Assembly (NCBI GenBank): GCA_008704415.1
Contig: VXIS01000482.1
Span: 1 to 26,141, forward strand
Direction of reading: 5' to 3'
From: Sphaerosporella brunnea
Lineage: Eukaryota; Ascomycota; Pezizomycetes; Pezizales; Pyronemataceae
DNA: 26,141 nucleotides
Position numbers and translations under genes: made by a program. This document shows positions 9,692 through 18,813 of this stretch, piece by piece (positions within the stretch are counted from its first letter, which is position 1; the number at the start of each line of letters is the position of its first letter). The notes below the pieces were generated by a model that saw only the letters and a list, made by a program, of their open reading frames with translations, made no database searches and was not told where the DNA came from.

Positions 9692-12600
9692 ATGGCAGAA
9701 AAGTTTAAAGTCCCAAAGCCACGAACCTATTCAGGAGACAACCAGGATAGAGATGCAGCCACCATCGACGCATGGCTACAGGAAGTCAAGGACTACCTGA
9801 CGCTTTCAGGGCTTCAAGACAACGACAAGAAACTCCTAGTGCTTCAGTACTTCCTCAGCGGAACAGCAAAGGAGTTCTACCATACCAAACGCATGGAAGG
9901 CACCATGAACTTTGATGAGTTTCTCACTCAGCTCAAGAACCATATCATTCCATCCACAGAAGTCAATCGATATTGGGATGATTGGTATAAGATCTCTCAG
10001 ACTCGAAATGGCAGAGTGGACCGCATCAACGCCACTGCCATTCGACTTGAGAAAGTAGCAGCTCGAATTGGAAAAGCCATCAACACCCAGGTCAAAATCC
10101 AGCGATTCTTGGATGCTATGCACCCAGATCTTCGCTATGCAGTTGAGCCTGAGGTTGTGGATCGATCGACAGCGAAATGGGAAGACGTCAAGAAGCTAGC
10201 GGAACGAAAGGATGCCGCTCTTTTCCAAGCTGGAAAGTATGGACGACCGCAACAATTGAATCGAAATGGACAACACCATTCTAGCAATGCTATGAATCCT
10301 CAGTTCAGCAAGAACAACAACAACTCAGGACGAGGAAACCAAGGAAGGAACAACAAGCAATTCAAGAAGCTTTCAGACCATGAGAAAGCGCAACTCAGAC
10401 AGGAGAAGAAGTGCTTCTACTGCAAGAAGGCAGGACACTTCATCAACGAATGCAGAGCCAAGCAACGAAATCAGCAACAGGGCAAATGGATTCAATCAGC
10501 AAGAACCACTGTCAACATAATGGAAGACAACTTACCACCAACTGTGGAAGAATTCATCGAAACTGCACGAGCAGAACATAGCAAGAAGGACAACATCAAC
10601 AACATGGTCACCAACATGAATGTCAACGGAAGGCAGGCGAGAGTTCTTCTAGACACAGGGACAACAGGGACGAATCTTATGTCCAGCAGTTGGGCCCAGA
10701 CACACAACATCTTTACCAGAGAACTGCCGCAACCTATCACCATTCACATGGCCGCGAAAGGATCCAAGACAAACGCCAATCGATTTGCTTACGCCAACGT
10801 CGAAATTAAACCAGGATGCACTGAGAAAACGAAGTTTCTCATAGTAGCAGTCAGCTCATACGACATCATCCTAGGAATGCCTTTCCTTCAGGATAACCAT
10901 GTGAACCTGAATACGGCAGATTCTACAGCACACTTCCCGAAACATGACACCACCATTCAGTGTGCAACAAGACAGCCTAGAACATTCTCTCTCACATCAT
11001 CAGCAACTACCGAAGACATCCCACCTTTCGATAAGATGTTTCCAACAGTATTCCCAGAGAAGGAACCAGAAGGATTACCTCCACTACGTGATAGATGCAA
11101 TCATGTGGTCAGACTTGATCCAGACAAACTAGAGCAATTCAAGTTCCATGCAAGGCGTATTCCTGACGCCTACCGGAAGGACCTCATTGCTCACCTGGAC
11201 AATTGGAAACAACAGGGAATTGCAGTGCCTGGACCCGGCAGATTCCCATGTTCAATTTTCGGAACACCAAAGATACCACCCTCCAAAGGATGGAGATGGG
11301 TGAATGACCTTCGAGATAGGAATAGCATCACAGAACGGGACTACACGCCACTACCTCATGCAGATAACATCCGAGAGGATGCTGCTAGAGCAAACTTCAA
11401 GTCAGTTCTAGACCTTTCCAACGCCTATCACCAGGTACGAGTGGAGCCATCATCGGAAGAATTAAATGTCATCAATGCAGATGACCTCGGCTCTTTTCAA
11501 GTTAAGGTCATGCTGCAGGGAGACTGCAATGCTCCTGCAACCATGATGCGCTGCATGAACACTATCTTAGGCGAATTCATCGGAAAATTTGTATGGGTGT
11601 ACCTAGATGACATCCTTATCTTTTCCGAAACTCGAGAAGAACACATGCGACACCTTGAGCAAGTTTTTCGGCAGCTTGCAAAAGCGAAGTTCTATCTCAG
11701 GATGGACAAATGTCAGTTCATGACATCCCAGCTACGCCTCCTAGGACACATTATCTCTGGTCATGAGATCCACCCACACCCAGAGAGAATTCGGAAAATA
11801 CAGGATTGGCGCACACCCACAAACAAAAAGCAGCTACAAAGCTTTTTAGGTGTAATCAATTATGTGGCACCACACCTTTTTCACAGCTCCACTATCCTAG
11901 CACCACTCACGGAATTAACCGGAAATGCTGAGTGGCGATGGGATGCCCTGCATGACCATGCATTTCGGCAGATCAAGGATCTTTGCCGAAAACATGTACC
12001 CCTCACACCGCTTCGATATGACAGAATCAAGTCAGGCGAAGATAAGGTGTATCTGGTGACAGATGCATCTCGGGTGGGGACGGGTGCATTCATTTGTCAT
12101 GGCAAGAATCTAGAAGATTCGAAGTCTAGAATCGCAGCGATACACAGCAGACGCTTTACCGCCACCCAGGAAAATTACAACACCACCAACCAGGAGCTTC
12201 TAGCTATAGTTGACGCACTAGGTGCATTCGAAACAAAGCTATTAGGAATACCATTTACGGTAATTACTGACCACAAGGCACTGGAGTACCTTGTGACGAA
12301 ACCCATGACCACTGGCAGACTAGCCAGATGGCTGGAATACATCCAGATGTTCGATTTTCAAATCCAGCACACACCAGGAGAAAGCAATCAATTAGCAGAC
12401 ACACTTTCACGTCTGTATGAGGATGAGGACAAGGAGATAACGCCACCAGATGAGTTCCTCCATGAGAACTTAAAACCAGAGGATTTCGGCTCCATCGACA
12501 GTCTCCTCAACCCCACAACCTCCATTCCTCAACAGACCACCTCTACCGAAACATACAAGCTTTCCTCACACTTTCCACACGCTCTTCAAGTCTCAAATGA

Positions 12601-13258
12601 GATGTCCACCTCAAACAACAAACCTTCCGCCAGCCTCCGCCCCAAGGGAGCCTCGCGCTATGAGAGGTGCGACCCAAACCTCCACTGGACAGCCTGCCAC
12701 TCCAGAGACGGCTGCCCATATCACTATTCCTCAGGATTCATGGAAACCTTCAGCACCTGGAAGTCAAACTCTCAGTATCACGCTCAATTTGAATCCGATA
12801 GCGACGACGAATTCTACGACTCCCCAGACGAAGACACAGACATGGACGATTCATTTGGACCCGATTCAGAATGTCCAGACCCAGATGAAGACCCCATCGG
12901 CAACTATGAGTGGCTTGTCCACCATGGTTACATCACCTACGCGAATAGTTCAAGGGCACCTGCCCTCCAATGGTCTCCAGAATCAGGCGCACCACGCCCG
13001 AAATTCCCACAGGAGAGACAACACCCAGACGGCCCTTGGTGGAAACAGGATATACCCAGACAAGTACAGACCTTCACCACCACGCCTACCCCCAGGACAC
13101 TCCCAGACCAGCAACAGAACAACCAGGAAAACCCCCAGCGAATCCAGGACGAAGTCACGCCAGTTCCAAACCTACGCCATCGCACCCAGGAGAAACCCCC
13201 TCTTGGTCGACAAAGACCCCATCGAAGGAGGAAATCGACAGGTTTATGGCCAGGCTGA
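9692..13258 (+). CDS. Gag-protease-reverse transcriptase-RNase H polyprotein
   Basis: Start chosen at the first ATG of the transcript, in near-ideal context (CACCGCCATGG); 1188 codons. Gag capsid-like region about residues 10-150. CCHC zinc knuckle at residues 241-254 (10412-10453, CFYCKKAGHFINEC) for RNA packaging. Retropepsin-like protease with DTG at 321-323 (10652-10660) and downstream ILGMPFL. Reverse transcriptase with Asp574 in LDLSNAYHQ and YLDD at 637-640 (11600-11611). RNase H with Asp791, Glu835, Asp860 and Asp903. After RNase H the frame continues about 285 residues as an acidic, proline-rich tail holding a Cys/His patch (HWTACHSRDGCPYH) and stops before integrase. The tail overlaps the integrase frame by 662 nt. 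The catalytic set is complete, so copying activity is plausible if Gag and integrase are also made. Confidence 0.93.
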   Translation: MAEKFKVPKPRTYSGDNQDRDAATIDAWLQEVKDYLTLSGLQDNDKKLLVLQYFLSGTAKEFYHTKRMEGTMNFDEFLTQLKNHIIPSTEVNRYWDDWYKISQTRNGRVDRINATAIRLEKVAARIGKAINTQVKIQRFLDAMHPDLRYAVEPEVVDRSTAKWEDVKKLAERKDAALFQAGKYGRPQQLNRNGQHHSSNAMNPQFSKNNNNSGRGNQGRNNKQFKKLSDHEKAQLRQEKKCFYCKKAGHFINECRAKQRNQQQGKWIQSARTTVNIMEDNLPPTVEEFIETARAEHSKKDNINNMVTNMNVNGRQARVLLDTGTTGTNLMSSSWAQTHNIFTRELPQPITIHMAAKGSKTNANRFAYANVEIKPGCTEKTKFLIVAVSSYDIILGMPFLQDNHVNLNTADSTAHFPKHDTTIQCATRQPRTFSLTSSATTEDIPPFDKMFPTVFPEKEPEGLPPLRDRCNHVVRLDPDKLEQFKFHARRIPDAYRKDLIAHLDNWKQQGIAVPGPGRFPCSIFGTPKIPPSKGWRWVNDLRDRNSITERDYTPLPHADNIREDAARANFKSVLDLSNAYHQVRVEPSSEELNVINADDLGSFQVKVMLQGDCNAPATMMRCMNTILGEFIGKFVWVYLDDILIFSETREEHMRHLEQVFRQLAKAKFYLRMDKCQFMTSQLRLLGHIISGHEIHPHPERIRKIQDWRTPTNKKQLQSFLGVINYVAPHLFHSSTILAPLTELTGNAEWRWDALHDHAFRQIKDLCRKHVPLTPLRYDRIKSGEDKVYLVTDASRVGTGAFICHGKNLEDSKSRIAAIHSRRFTATQENYNTTNQELLAIVDALGAFETKLLGIPFTVITDHKALEYLVTKPMTTGRLARWLEYIQMFDFQIQHTPGESNQLADTLSRLYEDEDKEITPPDEFLHENLKPEDFGSIDSLLNPTTSIPQQTTSTETYKLSSHFPHALQVSNEMSTSNNKPSASLRPKGASRYERCDPNLHWTACHSRDGCPYHYSSGFMETFSTWKSNSQYHAQFESDSDDEFYDSPDEDTDMDDSFGPDSECPDPDEDPIGNYEWLVHHGYITYANSSRAPALQWSPESGAPRPKFPQERQHPDGPWWKQDIPRQVQTFTTTPTPRTLPDQQQNNQENPQRIQDEVTPVPNLRHRTQEKPPLGRQRPHRRRKSTGLWPG

Positions 13259-15263
13259 GGCCAACCCAGGTGGAGTATGTGCGCTCCTCCAAGCTGCCAC
13301 CCACCAAGATAGTCAGATTTCCAACCCATCCAGTCACCGCCATCTGGTACCCAGACTCCAGAGAGAGCGGCCCATTGAGCCCATTTCCCCACCCATGGAA
13401 CCCATACCCTCTGATCCCCAGGCCTTTCTAACTCGAGCTCAGGCTCGTAAGGAACAGGAGAAAAAGGATAAGGAATCGGCAGAGCATGACCAAGGTTCCA
13501 ACAAGGATTTTGAAGGGGAAGGGACTCAGCAAAAAATTCAGCCATCGATTTCGGACGAAACTCCTCTTCTGGACAAAGAGGATGCAGAAATGTTCGAACC
13601 ACCTCAACACCCACCAGGAAATCGTTCCCAGGAAGTCATTCATTACGACACTCGCAACAGAGTACCCGCATTTTTCCTTGACAACCACATAGGGAAGGCC
13701 ATGCTCCCTACATTCAAGCAGGCATATGAAGACGATCCCATGGTCAAGAATGGCATTCGCAAGCCATTTCACTGGCATGACACAGGATATGTTGTGCTAG
13801 ATGACCCCTCCATCACCTCCAACCTTCGAGTTTACGTCCCCAATGCAGTCCTTTCCAGAGACAATCCCTCCTCCTCAGTCCGGCATGTCATCATGCAAAG
13901 TTGTCACAAGAGTGTGGGACATCAAGGCACCGAGAAGACCTACATCCTATGCAGGCAGAGTTTTTACTGGCCTAGGATGAAGCAGGACATCGACGAGTTC
14001 TGCAGAGAATGCCTTGAGTGTCAGCGCAACAAAGATGCCACCACCAAGCCAATTGGCGAAGCTCGCCTCTTGGAAATTCCCCTTTGCCCATGGGAGTCAA
14101 TTGCTATTGATTTCCTTGGTCCATTCAACTCTTCGGACGGTTTCAAGCACATCATGGTCATCATTGACCGCTTCTCTTCTGGTCTTGTTTTGGTTCCCCT
14201 AAAGGACGGATTTTCGGCAAAGGACGTTACGGATGTTTTCATTAAACACTACTACGCTCGCTACGGACTCCCAGAGTCAATCGTTTCGGACAGAGACCCT
14301 CGATTCACCTCGCAGTTCTGGCAAGGACTCCACAAGCAGATTGGTACTGACCTCCTCATGGCCACCGCTTTCCATCAAAACACCAATGGACAAGTGGAGC
14401 GGGCCAACCGTACCATCGCTCAAATGCTTCGGATTTTCACCAACAACAAACAGGCAGACTGGTCTCGTCATCTCTGGCGTGTTGAGCACGCCTTCAACCA
14501 CTCTCCTTCCACCACCATCAAGCGTACCCCTCACGAAGTTCAATTTGGTCATATCCCTCGCATTTTACCAGTTGAATTCGATTCGAATGTCCCTGCAGTC
14601 AATGAGTACCTCGAGCAGCAAAAGATCAACAATGCTGTGGCTCGAGATGCATTGCTGGCAGCACGTCACCGCCAGGCAAGCATTGCTGCCAAGCGTAGGA
14701 ATCCTAAGGTTCAACTTCAGGTTGGACAATGGGTGTTTTACAAGAGACGTTCTCGAGGGAAGGGCAAGGTTAGGAAGCTTATGGAAGTTTGGGAAGGGCC
14801 CTACAGGATCACAAAAGTCGATGAGGATACAGGCAACTGCACACTTGAACTCCCCAAGAACAAGCGTGTTTATCCCATCTTCGCCCAGGACAAACTCAAG
14901 CTCTTCCAGCGAATTTCAGACAAGACAATTCCGCCTCCTCCCTCCAGCTACGATGACGAAGAAGAAGACGACCACACTCTCTACAACATCAAGGAGATTC
15001 TCGACCACAAGAAGATTAACGGTATCGATTACTGGTATATCTCTTGGGAGAATTATGGACCTGAAAACAACTCTTGGGAACCTGATGAGAATGTACGCAA
15101 CACTGGCGCTGATTCCATCCAGGAATTCCTTTCGAAGAGGACCCAGGACTACACCTCCACCGCAGTCACTCTTCCTCCCGATTTTTTCTTTCCTTCTGAT
15201 GATTCTTTCTGTTCTTCTCCTATGTCATCTATTGCTTCTTCCGTTTTTGATTTACGTGAGTAA
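12597..15263 (+). CDS. Integrase with C-terminal chromodomain (second pol frame)
   Basis: 888 codons in the frame one base ahead of gag-pol. The ATG at 12597 is unlikely to be the true start, since protein-like sequence in this frame begins only near 13370. Residue numbers count from that ATG. HHCC zinc finger: His437, His442, Cys469, Cys472. DD35E core: Asp505 (14109), Asp565 (14289), Glu601 (14397), with exactly 35 residues between the last two. GPY/F module at 14790-14804 (WEGPY), then a chromodomain from about 14982 to 15143 with YWYISWENY and NSWEP, keeping the aromatic residues that bind methylated histone tails in this family. A Phe/Ser-rich tail ends at TAA 28 bases before the 3' LTR. 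It is probably made as part of a longer Pol by frameshifting or splicing, or it is separated by a one-base error; the sequence alone does not decide. Confidence 0.9.
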   Translation: MRCPPQTTNLPPASAPREPRAMRGATQTSTGQPATPETAAHITIPQDSWKPSAPGSQTLSITLNLNPIATTNSTTPQTKTQTWTIHLDPIQNVQTQMKTPSATMSGLSTMVTSPTRIVQGHLPSNGLQNQAHHARNSHRRDNTQTALGGNRIYPDKYRPSPPRLPPGHSQTSNRTTRKTPSESRTKSRQFQTYAIAPRRNPLLVDKDPIEGGNRQVYGQAEANPGGVCALLQAATHQDSQISNPSSHRHLVPRLQRERPIEPISPPMEPIPSDPQAFLTRAQARKEQEKKDKESAEHDQGSNKDFEGEGTQQKIQPSISDETPLLDKEDAEMFEPPQHPPGNRSQEVIHYDTRNRVPAFFLDNHIGKAMLPTFKQAYEDDPMVKNGIRKPFHWHDTGYVVLDDPSITSNLRVYVPNAVLSRDNPSSSVRHVIMQSCHKSVGHQGTEKTYILCRQSFYWPRMKQDIDEFCRECLECQRNKDATTKPIGEARLLEIPLCPWESIAIDFLGPFNSSDGFKHIMVIIDRFSSGLVLVPLKDGFSAKDVTDVFIKHYYARYGLPESIVSDRDPRFTSQFWQGLHKQIGTDLLMATAFHQNTNGQVERANRTIAQMLRIFTNNKQADWSRHLWRVEHAFNHSPSTTIKRTPHEVQFGHIPRILPVEFDSNVPAVNEYLEQQKINNAVARDALLAARHRQASIAAKRRNPKVQLQVGQWVFYKRRSRGKGKVRKLMEVWEGPYRITKVDEDTGNCTLELPKNKRVYPIFAQDKLKLFQRISDKTIPPPPSSYDDEEEDDHTLYNIKEILDHKKINGIDYWYISWENYGPENNSWEPDENVRNTGADSIQEFLSKRTQDYTSTAVTLPPDFFFPSDDSFCSSPMSSIASSVFDLRE
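12970..13431 (+). other. Third open frame across the pol frame break
   Basis: A 153-codon frame, distinct from both gag-pol and integrase frames, is open from ATG 12970 to 13431. Its second half (around 13210-13400, PSKEEIDRFMARLRPTQVEY and following) looks more protein-like than the same bases in the integrase frame. One reading is that original Pol passed through this frame, so that two single-base changes rather than one separate RNase H from integrase. All three frames are open because the DNA is C/A-rich with few stops, so this is suggestive only. Confidence 0.35.
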
Positions 15264-15281
15264 CTGTTTCAACTGTTTTTT

Positions 15282-15290
15282 AAGGGGAAG
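15282..15290 (+). other. Polypurine tract
   Basis: AAGGGGAAG directly abuts the 3' LTR, the expected primer site for plus-strand DNA synthesis. Confidence 0.85.
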
Positions 15291-15802
15291 TGTAAGATTA
15301 TTACACTTACTATGGTTTCTTTCTTACGTATTTCCTTACTAAGATATAAAACTATAAGGCAGTAACGATGGTATGATAACAGCATTCTACGAGTTTCCAT
15401 TACTTTCTTTACTATGTTTTATCACCATGTTTCTAGCACTTTCTAGCCCCTTCGATGCTACGTCACTTTGGAATCTTCTAGTTTCCACAAGGCAGACTTG
15501 CAGGTCTTCTAGACCATTCTTTCCTTAGTTTCGAATTTGCCACCAGATTGTTATCACATGATGTACTCAGCATCGTTGGCTATAAAAGCTACGAGCTTTT
15601 CCTACATTCATTCTTTTCTCTTCTTTCGATACGGCCTTTCGAGCAGCCCAGATTGTATCGACTATCATCAATAAATACTGAGTTGATCAGTGACCTGAGT
15701 GCGAGTATTCTCTTGGTATTTATCAAGTCAGATACACAAACGGTTCTGAGTTTATTTGCATCTGTGAAATAGCGGATCTTATAAGCTCACGAAAAGGTTA
15801 CA
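15291..15802 (+). repeat. 3' LTR
   Basis: 512 bp, matching the 5' LTR throughout, with TATA box at 15581-15588 and AATAAA at 15670-15675. It ends at GGTTACA and is followed directly by the second ACAAG. Confidence 0.95.
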
Positions 15803-15807
15803 ACAAG
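15803..15807. repeat. Target-site duplication ACAAG, right copy
   Basis: Second copy of the 5-bp duplication. Removing 7966-15807 restores the uninterrupted host sequence and the open minus-strand reading frame. Confidence 0.93.
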
Positions 15808-16236
15808 CGTCTGGTTTGTTTCCTGAAATGTTTCGAAGCTCTCGCCGGTGTAGCCTTTTCTCAATGTGTCCATGGCCCTCTTCACCGTTGCCTGCATGTC
15901 CTGCAACACCTCCGAGTGCGACTGCAAGTTCGCCGGCCACATGTCGATGTACACTGTCTTGTTAGGAACCACTGATAGTCCCTTGTGCTCCTCAGGCACC
16001 TTCAAGTTATTCCAGTGCTTGAGGGCAATTCCCATCCCGAAGCCATGGTTGTCCTTGCAGTGCCGAGTGAGGTCCAGCCATATGGCCTTGACTTCCTTGG
16101 GCATCTGCGGAGGGGCCGGTGAGCACACTTGTGCGCATGTTTCTTGACTAAATTGGGCCCATCCTTTTATTGCAGCCCAGAAACCGAAAGGCACATGGTC
16201 TTCAGTCCTGGGGGGCTTTCGTATGATCCGATATAG
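15808..16236 (-). pseudogene. 5' part of host gene split by the retrotransposon; unknown function
   Basis: Minus-strand frame open from a stop at 16237-16239 down to the insertion point, then closed within the LTR. It has no ATG near its beginning; the first codons (YRIIRPPRTEDH) already look like mid-protein, and a pyrimidine-rich stretch ending TGTAGCTAG lies just upstream. It is therefore probably an internal exon whose acceptor is near 16237-16241. The encoded stretch is rich in Trp, Lys and Glu, with no signal peptide and no family I recognise. It joins in frame with 6952-7960 once the element and one ACAAG are removed, giving a combined segment of over 470 residues in the empty allele. 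Confidence 0.6.
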
Positions 16237-16320
16237 CTAGCTACAAGACACAGGGCAGCTCAGCTTGGCAGTAGCCACGAAACTGATAGGGGTACCATAC
16301 AAGGGCGGAACCGGAACCGG

Positions 16321-16352
16321 AGACGAAGACCAAGACGAAGACGAAGACGAGG
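16321..16352. repeat. GAC/GAA trinucleotide-rich short repeat
   Basis: An imperfect run of GACGAA and GACGAG units, expected to be unstable in length. It lies just upstream (in gene orientation) of the exon at 15808-16236, probably in an intron or at an exon edge. Confidence 0.5.
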
Positions 16353-16503
16353 GAAGATGCCGAAGCAGGAAGCCAGTGCCGAGCGCAAAACAGAAGATAG
16401 GATGCTCAACGGGATGCCACCGGATGAGGATCCCGGAGGATGATCCAGCAACGCGAGCTTCCTCACAGGCTGCCTTTAAATCCTGAGTCTCCTGTGTCAC
16501 CAC

Positions 16504-16982
16504 CCCTGATATGCCGAATCCCGTTCTGTGAGGTCAACAATACGTGCTTTCTTTATCCTCTGCTCGCGCCCATACTGCAATTGGGCTGGAGCAGTAGACC
16601 GAGGCGTGTTCTTGGCATTTTCCAGAATTCTTTTATTCTTTCGGGCTTCACTCTCGGCTCGGTCAGAGGCGATGGGAAGCCGTGCTGTGGATCTATTATG
16701 CATTCGCCTTAGTGCTTCCTCTCGAGCAGTCCTCTTCGGAGGAGGCGGGATGGCAAGCTGAGGGGGGGAGTCCGGAGGAGCAAATTTTTTCTCAAGAGAG
16801 TGAAGTGCCTCCCGGACCTTTAACGCATATTGCTCAGCCCGAGCAAGCGGAAGTTGCGCCCGAAACTCCTCTGTTGCAAGTGCTTCCCCAGCCAGTAGAT
16901 GAGCCGCTGCGCTTGCAAGGTACTGAGGGTCAGTGGATGTTGAGTTGGTTGATTTGAAGGGTGGTGAGTGTTGGGCGCTCAC
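16504..16982 (-). CDS. Probable upstream exon, basic Ala/Arg/Lys-rich protein of unknown function
   Basis: An open minus-strand frame of about 160 codons with protein-like composition: an Ala/Leu/Glu-rich helical first half (LLAGEALATEEFRAQLPLA), a proline cluster IPPPPKR, then a basic Arg/Lys segment (ARKNKRILENAKN). No ATG lies at a sensible start. A consensus-like intron (donor GTGAGC at 16982, CACTGAC branch site, acceptor CCTCAG ending at 16923) could bound it on the 5' side. Spacing and orientation suggest it belongs to the same gene as 15808-16236, with an unresolved junction between 16237 and 16503. It could also be a separate gene. The family is unknown. Confidence 0.4.
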
Positions 16983-17474
16983 TTGGCCGATTGCCGTGTC
17001 AATGTATCAACCACGGTGTATGAGACTATGAGGATAGGATGGTTTGAAGCGATGTGGGTCTGCATAACGTGACGGCAGGGAAGCGGAGTGGATTTGCGCA
17101 GCCTCCAGGACAGTTATCGAACAGTGGTTGAGTGGTACGGACTCGGGTGTAGACCTCATGCATTTAGCGCTTCATAAGGTTACTGGTAGTTGCTGTGATG
17201 ATGCCTTCGAGGTGGCGCAAGCCCATCCACCGCTTGATTTTCACCGTGAGCATTTCGCGGCGACGCACACTGAGGTGCGGGACGCTGGTACCCTTGACAA
17301 CCATTTGAAGAGATTCGGTCTTCGAACATTAGCAGCAGATTGCACAAGCTTGCAAAAAGTTCAGCAACGTCCGGTCTACAACGCCGCGAGTTCTATAGAT
17401 TCCCGCGGCTACTGGAATGACCTGCCAAGCAGTCTTTCCACACTTTCTAGTACACGTCAGAGCAAGGGTATCGT
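16983..17474. other. No supported gene
   Basis: The only sizeable frame (17128-17538 plus) crosses the left edge of the hAT element and so cannot be an old intact gene. I see no RNA gene or clear promoter. By position it may include the 5' region of the minus-strand host gene. Confidence 0.4.
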
Positions 17475-17482
17475 GCAAGCAT
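17475..17482. repeat. 8-bp target-site duplication GCAAGCAT, left copy
   Basis: GCAAGCAT directly precedes the left inverted terminus; the same eight bases follow the right terminus at 21645-21652. Eight bases is the hAT-superfamily signature length. Confidence 0.88.
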
Positions 17483-17732
17483 CGGGGCTGTCAAAAGTCC
17501 GGCCAGTCCAGCTTTGGAGGAGGCCTGAACCTGTTTGATTGAAACGACCTTTGAAAATTGCGACCCGTTTGGACCAGGAAATTTTGCTCTGGACCCAGGT
17601 GACTGAAGGTGCCCATCAGGCCCGGTGAACACCCGGCGCCCAGCGGGGCCGCCAGGCACGGGTACTATCTTTGCTTACACTGACATCAAGAAAGAGCAAA
17701 CGAAAGGGAGATACAGATCCAACGTGAAGCCC

Positions 17733-18160
17733 CTACCCATCAATCTCCTCCGCCCGGTGTTTCCAGTCACTGAGCATACTCTCGACCTGATGAATTTGTG
17801 AACCCGCCCCATACCCAAGACCGTCCCTCGCCCAGGACCTCAGGCATTCTATGGCTTCGATGATATGAGCTCTCAACGACGCCCTCTGCTCCGTAATAGT
17901 GTATCAACCCCTGGGAGCTGTTAGCAATGCTCTGATCAAGGTTCAGTGGAGCGTCTCATCCGCTGAACACACGCTCTGCTTCAGCAGACATTGCAGCAAT
18001 TGCGTTAAGTACAACACCCATGCGTGGGAGGTCTCATTCAAACAAACCACTGGACCCTGGATCCATCGCCTCTATATAGAAGTCTTACATGCCGGCGAAT
18101 CCTTCAACAGGGAGTTGCTGACAGCGGTCCAATGCATCGAGTTGGAAACTCGCCAATCGG
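17733..18160 (-). pseudogene. hAT transposase C-terminal (dimerisation) remnant
   Basis: On the minus strand MSAEAERVFSG (17959-17991) matches the conserved SAxxERxFS motif of the hAT dimerisation domain. It is followed, after a short non-coding insertion, by TEQRAS and then IIEAIECLRSWARDGLGYG, the usual final helices, and a stop at 17733-17735. The insertion ends with TTGCTAAC and CTCCCAG, like a branch site and acceptor. Its donor side reads GGATGAGAC, which looks like a GTGAGA donor damaged by one added base. Further frameshifts and stops (near 18040 and 18080) mark it as dead. hAT transposases are DDE-type cut-and-paste enzymes; the catalytic part is absent here. Confidence 0.7.
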
Positions 18161-18527
18161 GCCCTAAATCCTGCGGAACAAGCACCCAGCGATCAGGGCT
18201 TTTAGTGGCCCACTAGTCAATTCCCCGCAGCGGGAGGGAAAACAAAGTAAAGTACTAAGAAAACAACCAGAAGAAAGACCAAACATTGAGAGAAAGGAAC
18301 CACACAAAAGACCGAAAACCATCCACCTTATTCCTGGATCATCCGTCTGCAATGGTTGCCCCTAGACCGGCAGAACCGGGTTCGGAGGCTGAGCTTCGGA
18401 AGGTCTAAGGCAGCCCCTCGGCCCAGCCCCGTAGCCCAGTGCCGGGCTGAACTCCTTCCAAACCCCACCCAAGCGCGACCCGTAGCGAAGAGACACAGAG
18501 GAGCCGCAAGGGGCGTAATGACCGGCG
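18161..18527. other. Junction zone between hAT remnant and recombinase gene
   Basis: No coding character. It includes a purine-rich tract (18230-18310) and should contain the recombinase 3' untranslated region and the boundary where recombinase-bearing DNA meets hAT sequence. I could not locate that boundary or any repeat at it. Confidence 0.4.
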
Positions 18528-18805
18528 CTATGTAGTACGGTTCCTCCGCGGGAATATCTGGACTGAAGCGGCGGCCTGGGTGGCTCGATGTATACTGCTT
18601 CGTAGCCTGCGTGACATACCCAGTAGCTGCTCAGGGTGGACCTCGATATATCGCTTATAGGCGTCCGACCGCCAGCGCCCCAGTAGTTGTATCTCATGGT
18701 CGGTCAGTCCAGCGATGCGTGCACTAGTGGCTGTGCCTCATCTGAAGGAGTGTCCGGAGCAGTGGCCAGCAATCCTGCCGTAGGTCAAGCATAGGCGCAG
18801 GGATC

Positions 18806-18813
18806 GTACAACA
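18806..18813. repeat. 8-bp target-site duplication GTACAACA, left copy
   Basis: Identical to 19641-19648. It flanks the small hAT element and lies within the recombinase coding sequence (codons for YVVR). Confidence 0.9.

Larger units (their letters stand above)
7966..15802 (+). mobile_element. Full-length Ty3/gypsy chromovirus-type LTR retrotransposon
   Basis: The element is 7837 bp, bounded by two 512-bp LTRs in direct orientation that look identical by eye and by a 5-bp target duplication. Order: LTR, ATG-free leader, Gag with zinc knuckle, aspartic protease, reverse transcriptase, RNase H, integrase, chromodomain, polypurine tract, LTR. Integrase after RNase H places it in Ty3/gypsy (Metaviridae), and the C-terminal chromodomain in the chromoviruses, where it is thought to direct integration to marked chromatin. 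Identical LTRs imply recent insertion. Catalytic motifs are intact, but the pol frame changes between RNase H and integrase. A solo LTR of the same family lies at 23030-23508. Confidence 0.95.

Noticed and set aside
12937..13614. 225-codon minus-strand open frame opposite pol
   Set aside because: Trp/Gly-rich antisense shadow of the C/A-rich spacer; no start context and no domain.
14233..15342. 369-codon plus-strand frame overlapping integrase and running into the 3' LTR
   Set aside because: Ser/Thr-rich shadow frame under an integrase with complete catalytic motifs.
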